Shown piece by piece: positions 1 through 7,200 of a DNA stretch of 26,865 nucleotides; positions within the stretch are counted from its first letter, which is position 1; each line of letters begins with the position of its first letter. Both the position numbers and the translations under genes were made by a program. The notes beneath the pieces were generated by a model, which was not told where the DNA came from, made no database searches, and was given only the letters and a program-made list of their open reading frames with translations. The stretch is from positions 1-26,865 of the forward strand of contig CAKUIV010000009.1 in the NCBI GenBank assembly GCA_934661105.1, given 5' to 3'. This stretch comes from an uncultured Ellagibacter sp. GTDB lineage: Bacteria; Actinomycetota; Coriobacteriia; Coriobacteriales; Eggerthellaceae.

Positions 1-109
1 GGCGACAAGAATCGAGGTCTTCTCGATGCCGCGTCCGGAAGGATGCTCGCAGCCAGGCCGCGACCGTATAATCCAGAGCGATGCAACAGCCAAACCGGAA
101 TGCCGCGGC

Positions 110-300
110 AGACCCTCCCCGTTCGGCCACGCCCTCCTCGGCGGATCGCACCTTCCTCAGCAAATCGCGCTCTCCTCGGCAAGTCGCGCTCTCCTCGGCA
201 AGCCATACCTTCTCTGGCAGTTCGAGCCCCCTGGCAGATTGCGCCTTCTTGACCGTCCGCACCCTTCCTCGGCGGATCCATAGCCCTCCCTGGTAAGACA
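110..300. repeat. 19-bp tandem repeat array, non-coding
   Basis: A run of degenerate 19-bp direct repeats. The best units lie at 130-148, 149-167, 168-186, 187-205 and 206-224, each exactly 19 bp, with the consensus CGCTCTCCTCGGCAAGTCG. Weaker units of 17-21 bp continue to about 300. All three forward frames stay open across it, which follows from the T/C-rich repeat and is not evidence of a gene. No ribosome binding site or recognisable product is associated with it. Positions 1-109 hold nothing I can support. Confidence 0.75.
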
Positions 301-380
301 TTCCCTCCTTTTGCACCTCGCGGCGGCTTCGCTGGTGCCAAATGCAGGAACACGGGAAGCAAGGCGCAGCTTGGCTGTCA

Positions 381-707
381 ATGGCAACTTATGGCGTTTC
401 CACAAAGCGCACAACGCGAAACAACCGCCTGAATGGCATCCTGCGACGGTTTTGCAAACCCGTCATGCGAAATGCCCCTCCATATGGCAGCTTAGGCCGG
501 TTTTGCAAACGAAGTGCGAGAAACGAAGGAAGAAATGGCAGCTTATGACGGGTTTGCAAAATATAAGAGCCGCAGCCTCGCGCAAACCCGTTCAGGATGC
601 CATTGAAAGGCGCGCAGGACGCTTCGCACACTGCAAAAGCGTCACGGGTTGCCATTCGAGAAGCCTTTTTGCGCCGTGCGCTTGCAAACCCGTCGCAAGA
701 TGCCAAT
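381..707. repeat. 51-bp repeat cluster I, mirror-symmetric
   Basis: Forward units start at 381 (diverged), 433, 484 and 535, a spacing of 51-52 bp. Each begins ATGGCA and runs about 27 bp to a core such as GACGGTTTTGCAAAC. After a centre near 561-581 the same unit continues in reverse orientation, with units ending at 603, 655 and about 706. The core is close to the perfect palindrome GTTTTGCAAAAC. Between cores lie about 24 bp that are less conserved. Reading frame shifts between some units and no plausible protein is made, so I treat it as a non-coding repeat. Function unknown. Confidence 0.85.
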
Positions 708-1055
708 TGCGGAAGCATTTCGGCGCCATGGCCCGTCAAAACGGCACAGCACATCACGATGAAGAGCCCCGAACGCTCCTGCCCGATCACCTTGCCAGCA
801 CGACGGAGCGCCAAGCTGCAACGCGTCCTATCCAAAGCCAATCCCGAAATGCCGGATGGCGCACGGCATCGCGTGTTCAGCCGAATATACGAAGACAATC
901 GAGCGGCGCCATCGGCGAAAGCAAACCGAACAGGGGAATTTTGCCCCAGCGCAGGACCAAGCCGCCGAAGCGCTCCCGAAGAATCCCTTGATAAGCCGTA
1001 ATCGTCTTGGTGATTAAAGCAATAAACTCGGGCCCTAAGAACGTAGAGAAAGAAG
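708..1055. other. Gene-free stretch between repeat cluster I and the nuclease-like gene
   Basis: I see no supportable gene here. Open frames exist on both strands but have no ribosome binding site and give low-complexity, Arg/Pro/Ser-rich translations. A weak hairpin (TAATC near 1002, GATTA near 1012) lies just past the stop codon of the minus-strand gene and might help end its transcript, but there is no convincing U-tract. Confidence 0.5.
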
Positions 1056-2096
1056 CTACACGCAGTCTTCGAACAGCGCTTTTCTCAGCGCTTCTCGTTG
1101 CCGAGACCAATCTTTCCTGCAGGTGCGCTTGCGAATCTCGAGTTTTCGGCAGAGCGCAGCGGCGAGCTGATCCGTCATCATGGGACTTCTCAACTGGGCG
1201 CTTGTCACCGTTACCACCGAGATCCCCCGAGTCGACAGCGCGACTCGGCTAATCGAGTCGGATGCGATCTTCTCGGTACCGACATGAAACGCATCGCTGT
1301 CGTACTCAACGGCAATCTGCCGATCAGGCCAATACAAGTCGCACAGACGATATTGCTTCGCCGGGTCGATGCCGCCCGACGCATTCGTTTCAATGCGATA
1401 GTTAAGCTGTGCAGGCGGAAGACCGTACCCGCCCATGCGAACCGGCAAGGAAAGCAGCAGGTAGAGCCGCGCTTCTTGAGGCGATGCCGCTCCACCCGCA
1501 ATGAAAGAAAGAGCACGACGCGCTTTTTTAACACCATACGACGAAGTGTTTTTCTCAAGGAACGAAAGTAACGCCGCACATGTCGTAAGCGGTCGCCGTT
1601 TTATAAGCGAACCCTCCTCATCAGGGGAAACGGAATACGTTCCGCAAAGTTCCATACCCGCCATGGCGACATAGGGAAAGGAGAGCTGGGTCGCAAGCTG
1701 AAGGAAGCAGAGCTCCGGCGTCGGAACTTTCAGCCCGAATGCCGCAGGAAGCCAGCGCGACGAATGGTCCCGATCCGACCGCACATGGGCAAGGCAAGGC
1801 CGCGCATCCGCGCAGGCGGCACGACGCGCAGCGGCGTTCTCGACCTCCACATGAAGGAGCCCGTCCGACGAGGCGCAACCGTCAAGAAGCGAAGCGCGGT
1901 CATGAGGGAATTCGCCGCCATCGTAGGAAGGCAGCGCCGATGTATCCTGCTGGAAAAGCGAAGACGCCGCTGCACAGAGCTCACGCGGATAGCGGCGAAG
2001 AGACGACGTCTCGACGATTGCCGCAGCCGAGCGCGCGGCAAACCTCCAAAAAATGAATGCTGATGTTCCGAAGAGTCTCATGGGCAAAGCGTACAA
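1056..2096 (-). CDS. Hypothetical protein with C-terminal DUF559/Vsr-like nuclease-fold domain
   Basis: A protein of up to 346 residues. The C-terminal third contains CDLYWPDRQIAVEYDSD (about residues 271-287) followed by a Ser/Arg-rich helix and a GISVVTVTSAQL strand. This layout, an Asp before YWP and then AVE-D, resembles the DUF559/Vsr branch of the PD-(D/E)xK nuclease fold. The usual third-motif Lys is not obvious, so activity is uncertain. The N-terminus (GTSAFIFWR) matches a pattern I associate with a paralogous family in Eggerthellaceae (recollection, not checked). The start is ambiguous: TTG at 2096, with GAAGGCGG about 13 nt upstream, or ATG at 2081 without a clear Shine-Dalgarno. 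The gene stands alone, bracketed by two copies of the 51-bp repeat cluster. Its coding quality is lower than that of the housekeeping genes, but the intact C-terminal domain argues against a pseudogene. A DNA-related or defence role is inference only. Confidence 0.72.
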   Translation of the reverse strand: MYALPMRLFGTSAFIFWRFAARSAAAIVETSSLRRYPRELCAAASSLFQQDTSALPSYDGGEFPHDRASLLDGCASSDGLLHVEVENAAARRAACADARPCLAHVRSDRDHSSRWLPAAFGLKVPTPELCFLQLATQLSFPYVAMAGMELCGTYSVSPDEEGSLIKRRPLTTCAALLSFLEKNTSSYGVKKARRALSFIAGGAASPQEARLYLLLSLPVRMGGYGLPPAQLNYRIETNASGGIDPAKQYRLCDLYWPDRQIAVEYDSDAFHVGTEKIASDSISRVALSTRGISVVTVTSAQLRSPMMTDQLAAALCRKLEIRKRTCRKDWSRQREALRKALFEDCV

Positions 2097-2113
2097 GAAG
2101 CATCGAGCACCGC

Positions 2114-2148
2114 CTTCGTGAATCGAGCAGCTATCTTAGTTCACGAAG
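2114..2148 (-). promoter_or_regulatory. Perfect dyad around a possible -10, upstream of the nuclease-like gene
   Basis: The 9-bp arms CTTCGTGAA (2114-2122) and TTCACGAAG (2140-2148) are exact inverted repeats separated by 17 bp. On the minus strand the interval contains TAAGAT (2133-2138), a possible -10 box; no good -35 is visible. The dyad lies 18-52 nt upstream of the TTG start, where an operator for autoregulation would sit. It could instead be an RNA hairpin in the leader. Confidence 0.45.
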
Positions 2149-2363
2149 CGCCGAGAATGGAAAGCGGAATGCAGCGCCAATTCCTTCCGTTCTTGCAGAT
2201 TTCCAACACGAGGCCCATCGAGAAGCGATGAGGCGATGGCTTTTAAGCGCCACAGCGAAGAGAGGGCCGAGAAGGCGCTGGCTGGCGAGCGCGTGACGCA
2301 CAACATTCCTTCAGACGACAGGCAACGGGGCTTGCGAACGAAGCACGAAAAATACGAGAAGGG

Positions 2364-2790
2364 ATGGCGTCCTGTGACGGTTTTGCAAACGCGCAACGCA
2401 AAACAGCCCCTCCGATGGCGTCCTGTGACGGTTTTGCAAGAGACAACCGTCCCAGCTTCGCGCAAACCCGTCATAGGGTGCCATCGGAAGGAAAACGAAG
2501 CACTTCGCACGTTGCAAAACCGTCACAGGACGCCATTCGCGCGCCCATTTCGCGCGATAAGCCTGCAGAAGCGTCACAGGATGCCATCGGAAGGGTCGTG
2601 TCGCCCACCGATTCCGCAAACTCGCCGCAAGCCGCCAATCGGGAGGCCATTTCACGCTTCGAACCCGCAAGCTTGTCATAGACCGCTGTTCACGTCCCCG
2701 TCTCTGCCATTGCCCTTGAAGAAGCACCGCACGTTGCCATTCGGGAAAGCTCTTCCAGCGTCACTTCACAGAACCAGCATGTCCACCATA
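2364..2790. repeat. 51-bp repeat cluster II, mirror-symmetric
   Basis: Forward units start at 2364 and 2415 and share the core TGACGGTTTTGCAA. After a centre near 2441-2461, reverse units end at 2484, 2536, 2587, about 2639, about 2690 and 2740, with a possible degenerate one ending near 2789. The spacing is 50-52 bp throughout. The units nearest the centre are almost identical and divergence grows towards the right. The centre contains CGCGCAAACCCGT, as in cluster I, so the two clusters are copies of one compound element in the same orientation. The 17-codon periodicity in some frames is a by-product of the 51-bp period. The flanking stretch 2149-2363 holds no gene I can support. Confidence 0.87.
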
Positions 2791-2875
2791 TGGGAGCGCG
2801 CGAAACCGCTCGTACGGCGGAATGGCTCATCGCCTTATCACGCCGAAAGCGAAGGGAGGAGATCGATCCCGGAGT

Positions 2876-3168
2876 GCAACGGCAGGTGCAACCAGGATAG
2901 CAGCAGCGCCAGCGGCCAAAGCCGCGACGGGAAACGGCAACAGCGGTCCCTGTCGTCAGCGATGACCGCTCCATCGTCGACGACGGCGACGGTGACGGCT
3001 GCAACGGCAACGGCAGCAGCGGCGGCAACAGCAACGGCGAGCAGACAGCGGCAGCTTATGGCGAGAGTCCCCGCGGCGCAACGATAGCGCCCCATAGCGA
3101 CGATCGTCGCAGCCGCAGCAACAACAACGACCGCGGCGGCCGCAGCGGCACCGATAGCAACTCTAGCC
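2876..3168. repeat. Low-complexity GCN/ACG triplet-like tract
   Basis: The sequence is dominated by short imperfect units such as GGCAACGGCAGCAGC and GACGGCGACGGTGACGG. The reverse strand would read as Ala/Val-rich and the forward strand as Ala/Thr-rich polypeptide. No start with a ribosome binding site, signal peptide or domain accompanies these frames. It is probably a simple-sequence expansion or a decayed gene. It ends just before the metK terminator. Confidence 0.6.
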
Positions 3169-3169
3169 G

Positions 3170-3204
3170 CAACAGAAAGGGCACCCGGATAACCAGGTGC
3201 CCTT
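3170..3204 (-). terminator. Intrinsic terminator of metK
   Basis: The arms AAGGGCACC (3177-3185) and GGTGCCCTT (3196-3204) form a perfect 9-bp stem. On the minus strand the hairpin is followed by TTTCTGTT. It lies about 107 nt past the metK stop. A smaller hairpin (AGGGC/GCCCT, about 3266-3280) lies between the two. Confidence 0.8.
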
Positions 3205-3215
3205 GACGGAATCCC

Positions 3216-3318
3216 CTGCCGCTCTCGCGCGCATAAGCTCCCTTACAAGCGTCGCTCTACCGCAGAAGGGCGCCGTGCCCTCTAACTGCCGCTCGCGCGC
3301 GCCTGATCCCTTACAAGC
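3216..3318 (-). repeat. Direct duplication covering the metK stop region
   Basis: Two copies of a 33-35 bp segment occur at 3216-3250 and 3286-3318, spaced by 70 bp. Both contain CTGCCGCTC, a CGCGCGC run and CCCTTACAAGC. The right copy includes the last Leu codon and stop of metK (3311-3316). The left copy is a relic of the same 3' end lying in the untranslated region. Confidence 0.7.
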
Positions 3319-4570
3319 CGCACGCCTCGCGAAGCGCGCCCACCTTGTCGGTCTTTTCCCACGTGAATTCGGGAAGCTCGCGGCCGAAGTGGCCGTAGGC
3401 CGCGGTCTTGCGGTAAATCGGGCGACGCAGGTCGAGCTCGTCGATGATCGCACCCGGGCGCAAGTCGAACACCTCGTTGACCGCACGCTCGATGTCGGCC
3501 TCGGGCACATGCGCGGTACCGAACGTCTCCACCATGATCGAGACCGGTTTCGCCACGCCGATGGCGTAGGCAACCTGGATCTCGCAGCGATCGGCCAGGT
3601 CAGCGGCCACCACGTTCTTCGCGACCCAACGCGCAGCGTACGCAGCCGAGCGATCGACCTTCGTGCAGTCCTTGCCCGAGAACGCGCCGCCGCCGTGACG
3701 ACCCATGCCGCCGTAGGTGTCGACGATGATCTTGCGGCCGGTAAGGCCGCAATCGCCCATCGGGCCGCCGATGACGAAGCGACCGGTCGGGTTGATGTGG
3801 ATCTCGGCGCCTTCGGCCAGCTCAACGCCCTCGTCGGCCAAGACGGGCTTGATCACGTGCTCGACGATGTCGGCGCGAAGCACGTCGTTGGAAACGTCTT
3901 CGGCGTGCTGCGTCGACACGACGACCTTCTCCACGTTCACCGGCAAGCCATCGACGTAGCGCACCGAGACCTGGGTCTTGCCGTCGGGGCGCAGATAGGG
4001 CAGCGCGCCGTCCTTGCGCACGCGCGCCAAGCGCTCGCTCATGCGCTGCGCCAGGTAGATCGGCATCGGCATGAGAGTTTTCGTTTCCTTGCAGGCATAG
4101 CCGAACATCATGCCCTGATCGCCCGCACCGACGGTCTCGTAAGCGTCTTCGGCACTGCCGTGCTGCGCCTCGAACGACTCGTCAACGCCCTGCGCGATGT
4201 CGGGCGACTGCTCGTGGATGGCGTTCACCACGCCGCAGGTCGTGCCGTCGAAGCCGTACTTCGCGCGGTCGTAGCCGATCTCGCAGATGACGTTGCGCAC
4301 GATGGTGGGCACGTCGACGTACGCCTGCGTGCGGATCTCGCCCGCAACGACGACCATGCCGGTCGTCGTGAGCGTTTCGCATGCGCAGCGCACCTTGGTG
4401 ACGTCGGCGGGCTGCCCCGACGGCGAGACGTAGCCCTGCTTTTGCAGCTCGGTTTCCTTTTCCAGGATAGCGTCCAGGATCGCGTCGGAAATCTGATCGC
4501 AGATCTTGTCGGGATGACCCTCGGTGACGGACTCGGACGTGAACAGATACGTAGAATGCTCTTCGGCCAT
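3311..4570 (-). CDS. metK: S-adenosylmethionine synthetase
   Basis: MetK makes S-adenosylmethionine from ATP and methionine in the cytoplasm, releasing phosphate and diphosphate. The 419-residue product has the family landmarks in order: TEGHPDKICDQISDAILDA near residues 16-34 (ATP-binding His and Asp), GAGDQGMMFGYACKE near 120 (the family hexapeptide region), and GGGAFSGKDCTKVDRSAAY near 285 (the Gly/Lys-rich loop that binds the triphosphate). Length is normal for the family (380-420). The ATG at 4570 follows the strong Shine-Dalgarno AAGGAGGAGC at optimal spacing. The gene stands alone, with a terminator downstream and a SAM-sensing riboswitch directly upstream, so end-product feedback on translation is expected. 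Its 3' end shows a short relic duplication. Confidence 0.98.
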   Translation of the reverse strand: MAEEHSTYLFTSESVTEGHPDKICDQISDAILDAILEKETELQKQGYVSPSGQPADVTKVRCACETLTTTGMVVVAGEIRTQAYVDVPTIVRNVICEIGYDRAKYGFDGTTCGVVNAIHEQSPDIAQGVDESFEAQHGSAEDAYETVGAGDQGMMFGYACKETKTLMPMPIYLAQRMSERLARVRKDGALPYLRPDGKTQVSVRYVDGLPVNVEKVVVSTQHAEDVSNDVLRADIVEHVIKPVLADEGVELAEGAEIHINPTGRFVIGGPMGDCGLTGRKIIVDTYGGMGRHGGGAFSGKDCTKVDRSAAYAARWVAKNVVAADLADRCEIQVAYAIGVAKPVSIMVETFGTAHVPEADIERAVNEVFDLRPGAIIDELDLRRPIYRKTAAYGHFGRELPEFTWEKTDKVGALREACGL

Positions 4571-4573
4571 GAA

Positions 4574-4674
4574 GCTCCTCCTTCATCGTTGTCGGCCGGA
4601 CCACCTTGACGTTTTCGCCAGGTTGGTGTCGGGATCGGCGAGCCAACTCTCTCCCCCGACTCTTGATAAACGGA
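4574..4674 (-). promoter_or_regulatory. SAM-clan riboswitch (SAM-I / SAM-I-IV type) on metK
   Basis: Read on the minus strand, the leader shows the S-box layout. P1 pairs TTTATC (4665-4670) with GATGAA (4582-4587). The conserved TTATCAAGAG is followed by a P2 of GTCGGG/CCCGAC that encloses a GGAGAGAG kink-turn-like segment. Then come CCAACC (compare GCAACC of SAM-I), a short P3 TGGCG/CGTCA, and AAGGTGG plus TCC (compare AAGGTGC...TCC). P4 is very short, as in the SAM-I/IV variants. The P1 3' strand runs straight into the Shine-Dalgarno (4574-4583), and TCC upstream of P1 can extend the pairing onto GGA of that site. Control is therefore probably translational: SAM bound, P1 formed, ribosome site masked. 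Confidence 0.85.
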
Positions 4675-4708
4675 TGCAATCGGGAATCTTGCCAGATCCC
4701 CTCGTTTA
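4665..4708 (-). promoter_or_regulatory. Helix competing with riboswitch P1 in the metK leader
   Basis: TAAACG (minus strand, 4703-4708) is exactly complementary to CGTTTA (4667-4672), which overlaps the 5' strand of riboswitch P1. Between them lies a 7-bp hairpin, GGGGATC/GATTCCC (4682-4701, one G-U pair, loop TGGCAA). The upstream helix and P1 cannot form together, so this may be the ligand-free alternative fold that keeps the ribosome site open. Confidence 0.6.
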
Positions 4709-4711
4709 TGC

Positions 4712-4740
4712 TTGCGGTACTGTAACATACCACGTAGCAT
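4712..4740 (+). promoter_or_regulatory. Possible promoter of the ATP-grasp gene
   Basis: TTGCGG (4712-4717) and TAGCAT (4735-4740) are spaced by 17 bp on the plus strand and face the ATP-grasp gene. The match is weak and overlaps the metK promoter region on the other strand. Confidence 0.3.
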
Positions 4741-4766
4741 TTTAGTTCGACATTCAGAATAAACAA
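4739..4766 (-). promoter_or_regulatory. Promoter of metK
   Basis: On the minus strand, -35 TTGTTT (4761-4766) and -10 TAAAAT (4739-4744) are separated by 16 bp. This puts the start of transcription near 4732, just ahead of the competing helix and the riboswitch, giving a leader of about 160 nt. Confidence 0.65.
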
Positions 4767-4808
4767 GGATGCTCGGCACCCAGAGAGCAACCCGAAGGGA
4801 GCAAACCC

Positions 4809-6191
4809 GTGGAACGCGAAGCGAAGCTGAAGAACCGCGCCTACACGCAGGAATATTTCGACATCATGGACGAGCTCGATGGCGACATCGCGGGGCGCCG
4901 GGCGGCCTACAGCTACATGGAGCGCTCCACCGCGATCGTCCACCACCAAACCATCTCGACGAGCTTCGTGCCGCGCCTCTACGATAAGCGCACCCGCGAG
5001 ATCATGCGCGACACGGTCGAGACGACGCACCGTATCCTCTGCAAGGTGATAAACCGCTACCTCGCCGACCCCGACTACCGCACGATCTTCGACTACGACC
5101 CGCGGCTCGCCGAGCTCATCTTGGTGCCGCGCGGCTACGACGCGGTGCTCCCCTTCGCGCGCTTCGACATCTTCCTCGACGAGGAAACCGGCGACGTGGC
5201 GTTCTGCGAGTTCAACGGCGACGGCTCGTCGGGCATGAACGAGAACCGCGAGATCACGCACTCCATCGAGAACACGGCCACGTTCAAGGAGTTCGCGCGC
5301 CGGCACCAGGTGGAGGCATGCGAGCTCTTCGATTCGTGGGTTGCCGACTTCATCGAGATCTACAACACCTACAAAGGGCGCGTCGAGCACCCGCGCTTCG
5401 CGATCTGCGATTACCTGGAAAACGGCGTCGTCGACGAGTTTCACCTGTTCGCGAAGCGCTTCGAGGAGCAAGGCTACCCGTGCAGCGTATGCGACGTGCG
5501 CGACCTTGCCTTCGACGGCGAGGCTCTGCGCGACGGGCAAGGGCAGCCCGTGCACGCCATCTGGCGTCGCTGCGTCACCAACGACGTGCTCGAATACTGG
5601 GACGAGTCGCAGGCGCTCATCGAGGCCGTGCGTGCGGAGAAAGTGGCGCTCATCGGCAGCTTCGCCGGGCATATCGTGCACGACAAGCAGATCTTCGAGG
5701 CGCTCTTCCACCCGAAGACGCGCGCGTTTCTGACCCCCGAGGAAAACGCGTTCGTGGAGCGCACCGTTCCGCAGACGCGCTACCTCGACGAACGCGAGGT
5801 CGACCTGGCCGCTGTCCGCGCGAACAAGGACGCGTGGATCATCAAGCCGACCGACGCCTATGGCGCCGCCGACGTGTACGCCGGATGCTTCCAAACGCAG
5901 GAGAAGTGGGACGAGCTCATCGACCGCTTCGCGAACGGCGCCGCTGGCGCACCGTTTTTGGTACAGCGATACATCACGCCCCACAAGACGCATATCCTCG
6001 AGCCCGACCACGCTATCGCGGACCTCGCCGACAATGAGATCGACCGCAAAGGCACGATGTACAACAACCTCGAGGGGCTCTACTGCTACAACGGGCGCTT
6101 CCAAGGCGTGTTCAGCCGCCTTGGGCCCTACCCCACCATCTCCAAGCCGATGAAGGGGATCACCGCGGCGACCATCTGGGTCGAAGACTAG
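4809..6191 (+). CDS. Glutathionylspermidine synthase-like ATP-grasp ligase
   Basis: A 460-residue cytoplasmic protein that resembles the preATP-grasp/ATP-grasp ligases of the glutathionylspermidine synthase group, which join a carboxylate to an amine through an acyl phosphate. The segment FARFDIFLDEETG followed by FCEFNGDGSSGMNENRE (about residues 118-148) matches the family pattern of substrate- and Mg-binding Arg, Asp, Glu and Asn. WIIKPTDAYGAADVYAG near 343 is the ATP-binding Lys region, and GVFSRLGPYPTIS is near the C-terminus. There is no amidase domain and no signal peptide. The GTG start at 4809 has AAGGGAG seven bases upstream. It is followed after 13 nt by the DUF1461 gene, so the two form an operon. 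True substrates cannot be read from sequence; peptide or polyamine ligation is inference. Confidence 0.85.
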   Translation: MEREAKLKNRAYTQEYFDIMDELDGDIAGRRAAYSYMERSTAIVHHQTISTSFVPRLYDKRTREIMRDTVETTHRILCKVINRYLADPDYRTIFDYDPRLAELILVPRGYDAVLPFARFDIFLDEETGDVAFCEFNGDGSSGMNENREITHSIENTATFKEFARRHQVEACELFDSWVADFIEIYNTYKGRVEHPRFAICDYLENGVVDEFHLFAKRFEEQGYPCSVCDVRDLAFDGEALRDGQGQPVHAIWRRCVTNDVLEYWDESQALIEAVRAEKVALIGSFAGHIVHDKQIFEALFHPKTRAFLTPEENAFVERTVPQTRYLDEREVDLAAVRANKDAWIIKPTDAYGAADVYAGCFQTQEKWDELIDRFANGAAGAPFLVQRYITPHKTHILEPDHAIADLADNEIDRKGTMYNNLEGLYCYNGRFQGVFSRLGPYPTISKPMKGITAATIWVED

Positions 6192-6204
6192 CGAAGGGAA
6201 TGCC

Positions 6205-7119
6205 GTGAGCTGGGGAAATCGCATCGTCTCCGTCGTCTGCACGATTTGCTTTGCCATCTCGTTCGTCGCTTTCGGCTTCGTGGCCGTCGCCGTTCCCGAC
6301 ACCGCGACGACGGCGCTCGCCGACAAGTACGCGGGAACGACGAACGACCGCACGCCGTTTTCCCACGACGAGCTCGTCGACATGGCGCTCGCAGGCAAGC
6401 GCTACACGTTCGACGCGAACGACAAGGGCGCGCTCTATCAGGCGATGTATGCCATCAACGAAAGCGCGGCCGCCGACGGGCGCGCAAGCGAACACGGACT
6501 CGACCTTGTCCGCTGGGACGAATGCGCTGCAGCCGATCAAGTGCCGCTCGCCGTTTACACGCAGCAGGCCGAGAGCACGCCGTTCTACGGGATCGCGGCG
6601 ACGTTCTCGTCGGCGAACGGCGCTGCATCCTCCGACGAGGCGAGGATGCGCACGCTCTTGCCGACCGAGGAGCACGCAGCCGAGATAATCGCAGCCGCCG
6701 ACGAGTCGTCGGTGCTCGACGCCGAGGCCGTAAGCCACCTCGACGACGTGTTCTCCGTGGTGATGCGCGCAGAACCCGTCGTGCTCGGCGTGTTCTGCGT
6801 CAGCGTGCTCTGCGCGGTGGGCGTGTGCTGCTCGATCGGGCGGCGCGCGTTCGGCAGCGTGCTCGTGGCTGCCGGCGCGATGACGCTCGTGGTATTCGCA
6901 ATCCTGGGCGTTACCGCCGTCGTCGATTTCGACGGGCTGTTCGCGGCGTTCCACAGCCTGTTCTTCTCGCAGGGAAGTTGGGTGTTCGACGCCGACTCGC
7001 TGCTCATCACCATGTACCCCGAGCCCTTCTGGGTTGGCATGGGAGCCATCTGGCTTTGCGCGACCGCCCTCGTGAGCGTTGCCGCGATAGCGGTGGGCAC
7101 GGCGCTTCGCCGCGCGTAA
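6205..7119 (+). CDS. DUF1461 (TIGR01906-type) integral membrane protein
   Basis: A 304-residue membrane protein with a hydrophobic segment at about residues 6-28, a soluble, probably extracytoplasmic, region of about 150 residues, then three more segments near 190-212, 218-240 and 278-300. The family hallmark is near 249-276: FHSLFFSQGSWVF, then DADSLL and YPEPFW. That block identifies the DUF1461 family, whose function is unknown. The GTG start at 6205 has GAAGGGAA just upstream and follows the ATP-grasp stop by 13 nt, so co-translation is likely. A strong terminator follows. The pairing suggests a membrane- or envelope-linked job for the operon, but that is inference. Confidence 0.85.
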   Translation: MSWGNRIVSVVCTICFAISFVAFGFVAVAVPDTATTALADKYAGTTNDRTPFSHDELVDMALAGKRYTFDANDKGALYQAMYAINESAAADGRASEHGLDLVRWDECAAADQVPLAVYTQQAESTPFYGIAATFSSANGAASSDEARMRTLLPTEEHAAEIIAAADESSVLDAEAVSHLDDVFSVVMRAEPVVLGVFCVSVLCAVGVCCSIGRRAFGSVLVAAGAMTLVVFAILGVTAVVDFDGLFAAFHSLFFSQGSWVFDADSLLITMYPEPFWVGMGAIWLCATALVSVAAIAVGTALRRA

Positions 7120-7200
7120 AGGAACACGCTCGGGAACAGCAGCTCCCGCACCTACGCGGACCAGAGCAGACCGAAGGCGACGTAAACGGCCCCCTATCCG

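Noticed and set aside
66..71. TATAAT as a promoter -10
   Set aside because: No -35 element at the right distance and no gene downstream that it could serve.
311..991. 226-residue open frame on the plus strand
   Set aside because: It runs through the mirror-symmetric repeat cluster, has no ribosome site, and its translation is Arg/Pro-rich without domain features.
381..2790. CRISPR array (27-bp repeats with 24-bp spacers)
   Set aside because: The units are too divergent, the orientation flips inside each cluster, the intervening sequences are themselves similar between units, and no cas genes are present.
2236..3087. Repeat protein of 283 residues with a 17-residue period
   Set aside because: The period follows from the 51-bp DNA repeat, similar repeats appear in several frames on both strands, and there is no ribosome site or recognisable fold.
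4182..6398. 738-residue open frame opposite the ATP-grasp gene
   Set aside because: It is an antisense shadow of two well-supported genes, caused by high GC at third codon positions.
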